Shown here piece by piece: positions 60,573 through 64,000 of a DNA stretch of 64,000 nucleotides. Position 1 is the first letter of the stretch; every line of letters starts with the position of its first letter. Source of the DNA: Bacillus_I endophytica_A (GTDB taxonomy: Bacteria > Bacillota > Bacilli > Bacillales > Bacillaceae_H); contig NZ_JALAMS010000020.1 in the NCBI RefSeq assembly GCF_026790145.1, forward strand, positions 62,001 through 126,000. Reading direction: 5' to 3'. The position numbers and the translations under genes were made by a program. Under the pieces are notes generated by a model. It had not been told where the DNA came from. It saw only the letters and a list, made by a program, of their open reading frames with translations, and made no database searches.

Positions 60573-60905
60573 TTATTGAGATACAATGTTTATATATTGT
60601 CCATAATCACGCTCGATTGTTTCAAGTGAAACAACCATTCCTTCGAGAAGGAGCTGAACGTTGCGAGCAACATCCTCTTCTAAGTCTTCAGGAATGAGGC
60701 AGTTAAGATAACCGCCGTCCTCACCTTGTTCAAGGCCTGGCATTGTATCACATAAAGAAATAATCGCGTTTACTGTCCCAAATGACACAGCTGTAACAGC
60801 GGCGCATACTAAATCTTTACCGTGTTCCGCAAATTCTGCGTGTCCACTTATTTCAAAAGAAGTAATATGACCTGCTTCATTACGAGAAAGAACTACTTTA
60901 ACCAT
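60573..60905 (-). CDS. prp: Ribosomal-processing cysteine protease Prp
   Basis: A 110-residue cysteine protease (YsxB) that trims the N-terminus of L27. The catalytic histidine and cysteine are visible in SGHAEFAEHGKDLVCAAVTA, spaced as in the family, followed by VSFGTVNAI. It lies between rplU and rpmA and is transcribed with them, so protease and substrate are made together. Confidence 0.95.
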   Translation of the reverse strand: MVKVVLSRNEAGHITSFEISGHAEFAEHGKDLVCAAVTAVSFGTVNAIISLCDTMPGLEQGEDGGYLNCLIPEDLEEDVARNVQLLLEGMVVSLETIERDYGQYINIVSQ

Positions 60906-60916
60906 GCAACCATTCC

Positions 60917-61225
60917 TTATGCATTGATTTTATCAATAACAACTTTTGTGTAAGGTTGACGGTGACCTTGTTTACGGCTGTAGTTTTTCTTAGCTTTGTA
61001 TTTGAATACAGTAATCTTTTTAGCGCGACCTTGTTTTTCAACTTTAGCGCTAACTGTTGCACCATCAACGTAAGGAGCTCCAACTTTAACGTTGTCCCCA
61101 CCTACTAATAGTACTTTGTCGAAAGTTACTGTTTCGTCTTGCTCTACGTTAAGTTTTTCAATGTAGATAGCTTGACCTTCTTCAACTTTAACTTGTTTAC
61201 CACCAGTTTCAATAATAGCGTACAT
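60917..61225 (-). CDS. rplU: 50S ribosomal protein L21
   Basis: A 102-residue 23S rRNA-binding protein with the typical start MYAIIETGGKQVKVEEGQ and the C-terminal KKNYSRKQGHRQPYTKV motif. The frame extends upstream to 61327, but that part is the L21 leader RNA; the ATG at 61225 has GGGAGGTG upstream. It is the first gene of the rplU-prp-rpmA operon. Confidence 0.97.
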   Translation of the reverse strand: MYAIIETGGKQVKVEEGQAIYIEKLNVEQDETVTFDKVLLVGGDNVKVGAPYVDGATVSAKVEKQGRAKKITVFKYKAKKNYSRKQGHRQPYTKVVIDKINA

Positions 61226-61328
61226 TCTCTGCACCTCCCTGTAAGACTCAGACTCGCCATCCCAGGTGTCACAATGGACTTTAAAACCTGTTCTGCGCGG
61301 TTGTAGCACGGGTGCTACAATAATCACA
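61226..61328 (-). promoter_or_regulatory. Ribosomal protein L21 leader RNA
   Basis: The 5' leader has the conserved L21-leader blocks, read on the minus strand: TTGTAGCACCCGTGCTACAA (a perfect stem), CGCAGAACAGGT, and GTGACACCTGGGATGGCGAG, ending in GGGAGGTG before the ATG. In Bacillus this RNA is thought to give L21-mediated feedback control of the operon. Confidence 0.9.
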
Positions 61329-61334
61329 TAGAAA

Positions 61335-61364
61335 ATAATACTATATTTCTTCTCCCTATGTCAA
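61335..61364 (-). promoter_or_regulatory. Sigma-A promoter of rplU-prp-rpmA
   Basis: TTGACA (61359-61364) and TATTAT (61335-61340) on the minus strand, 18 bases apart, place the start near 61328 at the 5' end of the L21 leader. Confidence 0.75.
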
Positions 61365-61402
61365 TCATATTCTCTAATGAAGTCATTCCAAATTTTACAC
61401 AA

Positions 61403-61435
61403 GAAAAAACTGCAGCAGATGCTGCAGTTTTTTTA
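61403..61435 (-). terminator. Terminator of the citrate-type transporter gene
   Basis: A stem of about 13 base pairs (AAAAACTGCAGCA / TGCTGCAGTTTTT) with a very short loop and flanking A and T runs lies directly at the transporter stop codon. Confidence 0.88.
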
Positions 61436-62746
61436 GAAGGTGATGATCCCTGTAACAAGAGCTACAGCAATCATCACAAGACAGCCACCCAGTGCCCATT
61501 TAAAGTAAAACTTTTGGTGATCTCCAAATTCTACTTTCGCCATTCCTACTAATAAATATGCAGAAGCCATAAGTGGACTCATCGCGTGAATTGGCTGCCC
61601 TAAAACAGAAGCACGAGCCATTTCAACAGGATCTACACCGTAAGCTGAAGCCGTTTCTGCTAAAATCGGTAACACTCCGTAGTAGTACGGATCGTTTGCC
61701 ATAAAATACGTAAACGGCAAACTAGTTAATGCTGTAATGACAGGAAAAAATGAACCTAATGATTCAGGAATAACAGAAACAAGCGCATTTGCCATTGCAT
61801 CAACCATCTCTGTTCCTGAAAGAATTCCTGTAAAAATTCCTGAAGCAAATACTAAGCCAACAACTGCAAGGACGTTTCCTGCATGATTGGAAATCCGTTC
61901 TTTTTGATCATCAAATTTTGGATAGTTAATCATAAGCGCAACAACAAAAGCAATCATAAATAAAGTTGCAAGTGGAAGTACACCCATCACTAAACATACT
62001 AATAGAGCAATTGTTAGAGCTAAGTTTACATATAAAAGCTTTGGACGTTTAATAGAGGTATCGTCTGCTCCAATATCTACAGCAGCGCTCTGCTGGTTAA
62101 AAGCTAGATTTTGTGAATAGTCGATGTCGATAACACCTAAGCGTTTTTTCTCTTTCTTCCCTAAAATATAAGCTGTAAATAGTGTCCATAGTGCTGCTGA
62201 AATCATTACTGGAACAAGTGGTAAAAAGACGTCTGCCACATCAAGCTGAAGGGCACTTACTGCACGAGCTGTAGGTCCACCCCATGGAGACATATTCATA
62301 AAGCTAAATGAAAGCATAGCAACACAGGTTAGGATTAACGGATTCATTCCAAGTCTTGTATAAAGCGGCAGCATTGCTGAAACTGTAATCATATATGTTG
62401 TTGTTCCATCTCCATCTAATGCAATAAGCATGGAAAGAATAGCTGTTCCCATGACAATCTTTACTGGATCTCCCTTTACAATTTTCAGGATTGTAGATAC
62501 AAGTGGATCAAACAAACCAGCATCAATCATAATTCCAAAGTATAAAATAGCAAACATCAGCATAACACCTGTTGGTGCTACTTGCTCTACCCCTGCAAGC
62601 ATCATATCGCCTAACCCTGCTGCAAATCCCCCAATTATTGCAAACAAGATTGGAATAATAATAAGTGCAACCATAGCTGACATTCGTTTCGTAATGATCA
62701 GATACATAAAGACGGCGATCATTAAAAATCCAAGCGTAGCTAACAT
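61433..62746 (-). CDS. CitMHS family citrate-type transporter
   Basis: A 437-residue secondary transporter of the CitMHS family, which carries citrate as a complex with Mg2+, Ca2+ or similar divalent metals (B. subtilis CitM and CitH). About 11 to 12 membrane helices are visible. Family-type segments are LIALDGDGTTTYMITVSAMLP, MNMSPWGGPTARA and MANDPYYYGVLPILAE. Which metal is used cannot be told. The ATG at 62746 has GGGGGAG upstream. In B. subtilis citM is elsewhere, so its place between rng and rplU is an insertion. A cre-like site is nearby. Confidence 0.92.
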   Translation of the reverse strand: MLATLGFLMIAVFMYLIITKRMSAMVALIIIPILFAIIGGFAAGLGDMMLAGVEQVAPTGVMLMFAILYFGIMIDAGLFDPLVSTILKIVKGDPVKIVMGTAILSMLIALDGDGTTTYMITVSAMLPLYTRLGMNPLILTCVAMLSFSFMNMSPWGGPTARAVSALQLDVADVFLPLVPVMISAALWTLFTAYILGKKEKKRLGVIDIDYSQNLAFNQQSAAVDIGADDTSIKRPKLLYVNLALTIALLVCLVMGVLPLATLFMIAFVVALMINYPKFDDQKERISNHAGNVLAVVGLVFASGIFTGILSGTEMVDAMANALVSVIPESLGSFFPVITALTSLPFTYFMANDPYYYGVLPILAETASAYGVDPVEMARASVLGQPIHAMSPLMASAYLLVGMAKVEFGDHQKFYFKWALGGCLVMIAVALVTGIITF

Positions 62747-62805
62747 ATTTTCTCCCCCTTTGTCTCTCAAAAATTCCCCTTAAAAACGATAGTTCATCAC
62801 TAAAA

Positions 62806-62844
62806 ATAGTATAAATTAAAAAATTCTGAATGTAATCGTTTCCA
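62806..62844 (-). promoter_or_regulatory. Promoter and cre-like site of the citrate transporter gene
   Basis: On the minus strand TGGAAACGATTACA (62831-62844) matches the CcpA cre consensus TGWAANCGNTNWCA at all but one position. It overlaps a -35 box TTACAT (62830-62835), with a -10 box TACTAT (62806-62811) after an 18-base spacer. CcpA bound there would block the promoter, giving glucose repression, as is known for citM. Confidence 0.6.
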
Positions 62845-62906
62845 AATTATTGAGCTTTAAATTCTTAATATCCTTTTTGTTCATTTTGTTCACGAGAAGA
62901 TACTAA

Positions 62907-62938
62907 GTAAAAAAAGAAGGTTTTACCCTTCTTTTTTA
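62907..62938 (-). terminator. Terminator of the RNase G/E gene
   Basis: A stem AAAAAAGAAGG / CCTTCTTTTTT with a loop of about 8 bases overlaps the stop codon. It separates the gene from the citrate transporter. Confidence 0.8.
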
Positions 62939-64000
62939 AAATAGAAATTCAACCTTATTTTCTTTTATTCTCTGCTCCACTTCTTCTCTTGAACCGATAT
63001 GACGAAGACGGTAAAATGGCGTAAGTTCTCCTCCTTCTGTTAGGTAAAGTTCTATCTCCTGCTCTTCTTTCCATTTTTCCATCTCTTCCTTGTTAAATGA
63101 AAGCAAAGGAGAAAGTTCTATCCATGCTGCCTCTTCTTTATATGAAAGCAGTTCCCCTTCTATATCATTCAACGTTTTTTTCTCATTTTTATATTTTCCC
63201 ATTGTTTTACAAACATCACAATCTTTTAGGAAAAGATGCTGCAAGCTATCTCGCTCTTTTTTACGTGTCACCTCTACTAACCCAAGTCTTGTAAAACCAA
63301 AAATAAGCGTCCTTACTGGATCTTGTTCTGTTTCTGTTTTTAGCTTTTGTAACACTTTTTCTCCATCTTCTTTGTTTTTCATGTTAATAAAATCAATCAT
63401 AATAATGCCTCCAAGATTGCGAAGGCGAAGTTGTCGAGCCACTTCTTTTGCTGCTTCAAGATTTGTCTCTAAAATAGTCTGAGCTTGAGACGTTTTTCCT
63501 ACAAACCTGCTTGTATTTACATCAATAACTGTCATCGCCTCTGTTTCTTCAATAACTAATGAACCACCGCTTGGAAGCCAGACCGTTTTTTGCAGTGCTT
63601 TTTCAAGCTCTTTTTGAAGGTGGTATATGTCAAAAAGGCTCTCTTTCTCACGTTGAAAAATAACTGTTGCTTCTGGAAAAGAAGCTTGAAGCTTTTTTTT
63701 CATTTCAAACGAATCAACAATAAGCTCAAGCCTGTCCACTTTTGCCTTTTTTATCATATTTGTAATAAAATCTTCCCTTTGGTAAACAACTCGAGGTACT
63801 GGTCCTTCCGCTTGGAGTTCCCCGATAACTCCCTCCGCTTCTTTTCTAAGAGTAACAATTTCTTGTTCTATTTTGCTAGGAGACACTCCTTCAATGGCGC
63901 TTCGTAAGAGAAGCCCTTCCGATCCTTCTACAATGCTCTCCCCAAAGCTTGTCCACTTTTCTTTTTCCGCTATCTTTTTTGAAACAGCTACGTATCCGCT
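62936..64000 (-). CDS. rng: Ribonuclease G/E family protein (5' end outside the window)
   Basis: The last 354 residues of an endoribonuclease of the RNase E/G family, which cuts single-stranded AU-rich RNA. The frame remains open across the window edge, so the true start lies beyond 64000 and a GTG at 63886 is internal. Catalytic metal-binding aspartates are present in MTVIDVNTSRF and IMIDFINM, and the zinc-link CDVC follows. The beginning visible here (GYVAVSKKIAEKEKW) corresponds to the end of the S1 domain region. Such genes often lie between spoIVFB and rplU in Bacillus relatives; B. subtilis 168 has none at this place. Confidence 0.92.
   Translation of the reverse strand, partial: SGYVAVSKKIAEKEKWTSFGESIVEGSEGLLLRSAIEGVSPSKIEQEIVTLRKEAEGVIGELQAEGPVPRVVYQREDFITNMIKKAKVDRLELIVDSFEMKKKLQASFPEATVIFQREKESLFDIYHLQKELEKALQKTVWLPSGGSLVIEETEAMTVIDVNTSRFVGKTSQAQTILETNLEAAKEVARQLRLRNLGGIIMIDFINMKNKEDGEKVLQKLKTETEQDPVRTLIFGFTRLGLVEVTRKKERDSLQHLFLKDCDVCKTMGKYKNEKKTLNDIEGELLSYKEEAAWIELSPLLSFNKEEMEKWKEEQEIELYLTEGGELTPFYRLRHIGSREEVEQRIKENKVEFLF

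Noticed and set aside
61226..61327. N-terminal extension of L21
   Set aside because: The extension is the L21 leader RNA. The conserved protein starts at 61225 after GGGAGGTG.
62936..63886. RNase G as a complete 316-residue protein starting at the GTG at 63886
   Set aside because: The frame is open upstream to the window edge with family-like sequence, so the gene is cut by the window and not short.

Overview
The window is a stretch of a Bacillaceae chromosome (Bacillus sensu lato; a Priestia/megaterium-like relative is my guess, not proven). It is AT-rich and carries the endospore genes sigK, bofC, safA, spoVB and spo0B. Its gene order closely follows the Bacillus subtilis segment from sigK/yrhC through greA, udk, alaS, recD2, mnmA, aspS-hisS, relA, secDF, queA-tgt, ruvAB, safA, nadABC, pheA, obg and spo0B to rplU-rpmA. 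No phage, insertion sequence, CRISPR array, tRNA or rRNA gene was seen.

Layout. 1-3.4 kb: a spore-type YjcZ-like mini-protein, a MOSC protein, pro-sigma-K (uninterrupted), yrhC, mtnN and yrzA. 3.4-15.7 kb: yrrS, pbpI, greA, udk, the wobble-uridine modification set trhP2-trhP1-trmR, mltG, yrzB, ruvX, ireB and alaS with its T-box leader. 15.7-24.2 kb: a permease, two mini-proteins, a ZIP-family transporter, then recD2-yrrB-mnmA-iscS-cymR. 24.4-31.3 kb: rarA and an SDR oxidoreductase (plus strand), tcdA, 6S RNA, aspS-hisS with a second T-box leader, and a 55-aa protein. 31.4-43.7 kb: a LytH-like amidase, dtd-relA, apt-recJ, secDF, comN, spoVB, a DUF421 protein and yrzE. 43.7-51.4 kb: yajC-tgt-queA, a DUF2905 protein, ruvB-ruvA, bofC, a kinase-like protein and safA (with an N-filled assembly gap). 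51.5-56.7 kb: the NAD de novo operon nadB-nadC-nadA divergent from nifS-niaR, with a NiaR-type palindrome between them. 56.7-61.4 kb: pheA, pheB, obg, spo0B, and rplU-prp-rpmA behind an L21 leader. 61.4-64 kb: a CitMHS-type transporter with a cre-like site, and the 3' part of an RNase G/E gene that runs off the window.

Themes. Several clusters work on tRNA or translation (AlaRS, AspRS, HisRS, MnmA with its sulfur donor IscS, TrhP/TrmR, TcdA, Tgt/QueA, Dtd, Prp maturing L27). Others serve DNA repair and recombination (RuvX, RecD2, RarA, RecJ, RuvAB), sporulation, and NAD synthesis. Most genes are packed head-to-tail on the minus strand with very short gaps or overlaps. Strong hairpin terminators separate the transcription units.

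Most of the window is conserved housekeeping sequence, and I found no convincing previously undescribed multi-gene system. The most unusual points are a terminator hairpin inside the start of the kinase-like gene after safA, a ZIP protein whose usual metal-binding histidines are replaced, the missing yrrT-mccA-mccB block next to mtnN, and three apparent insertions into the conserved order (the ZIP, SDR and citrate-transporter genes).
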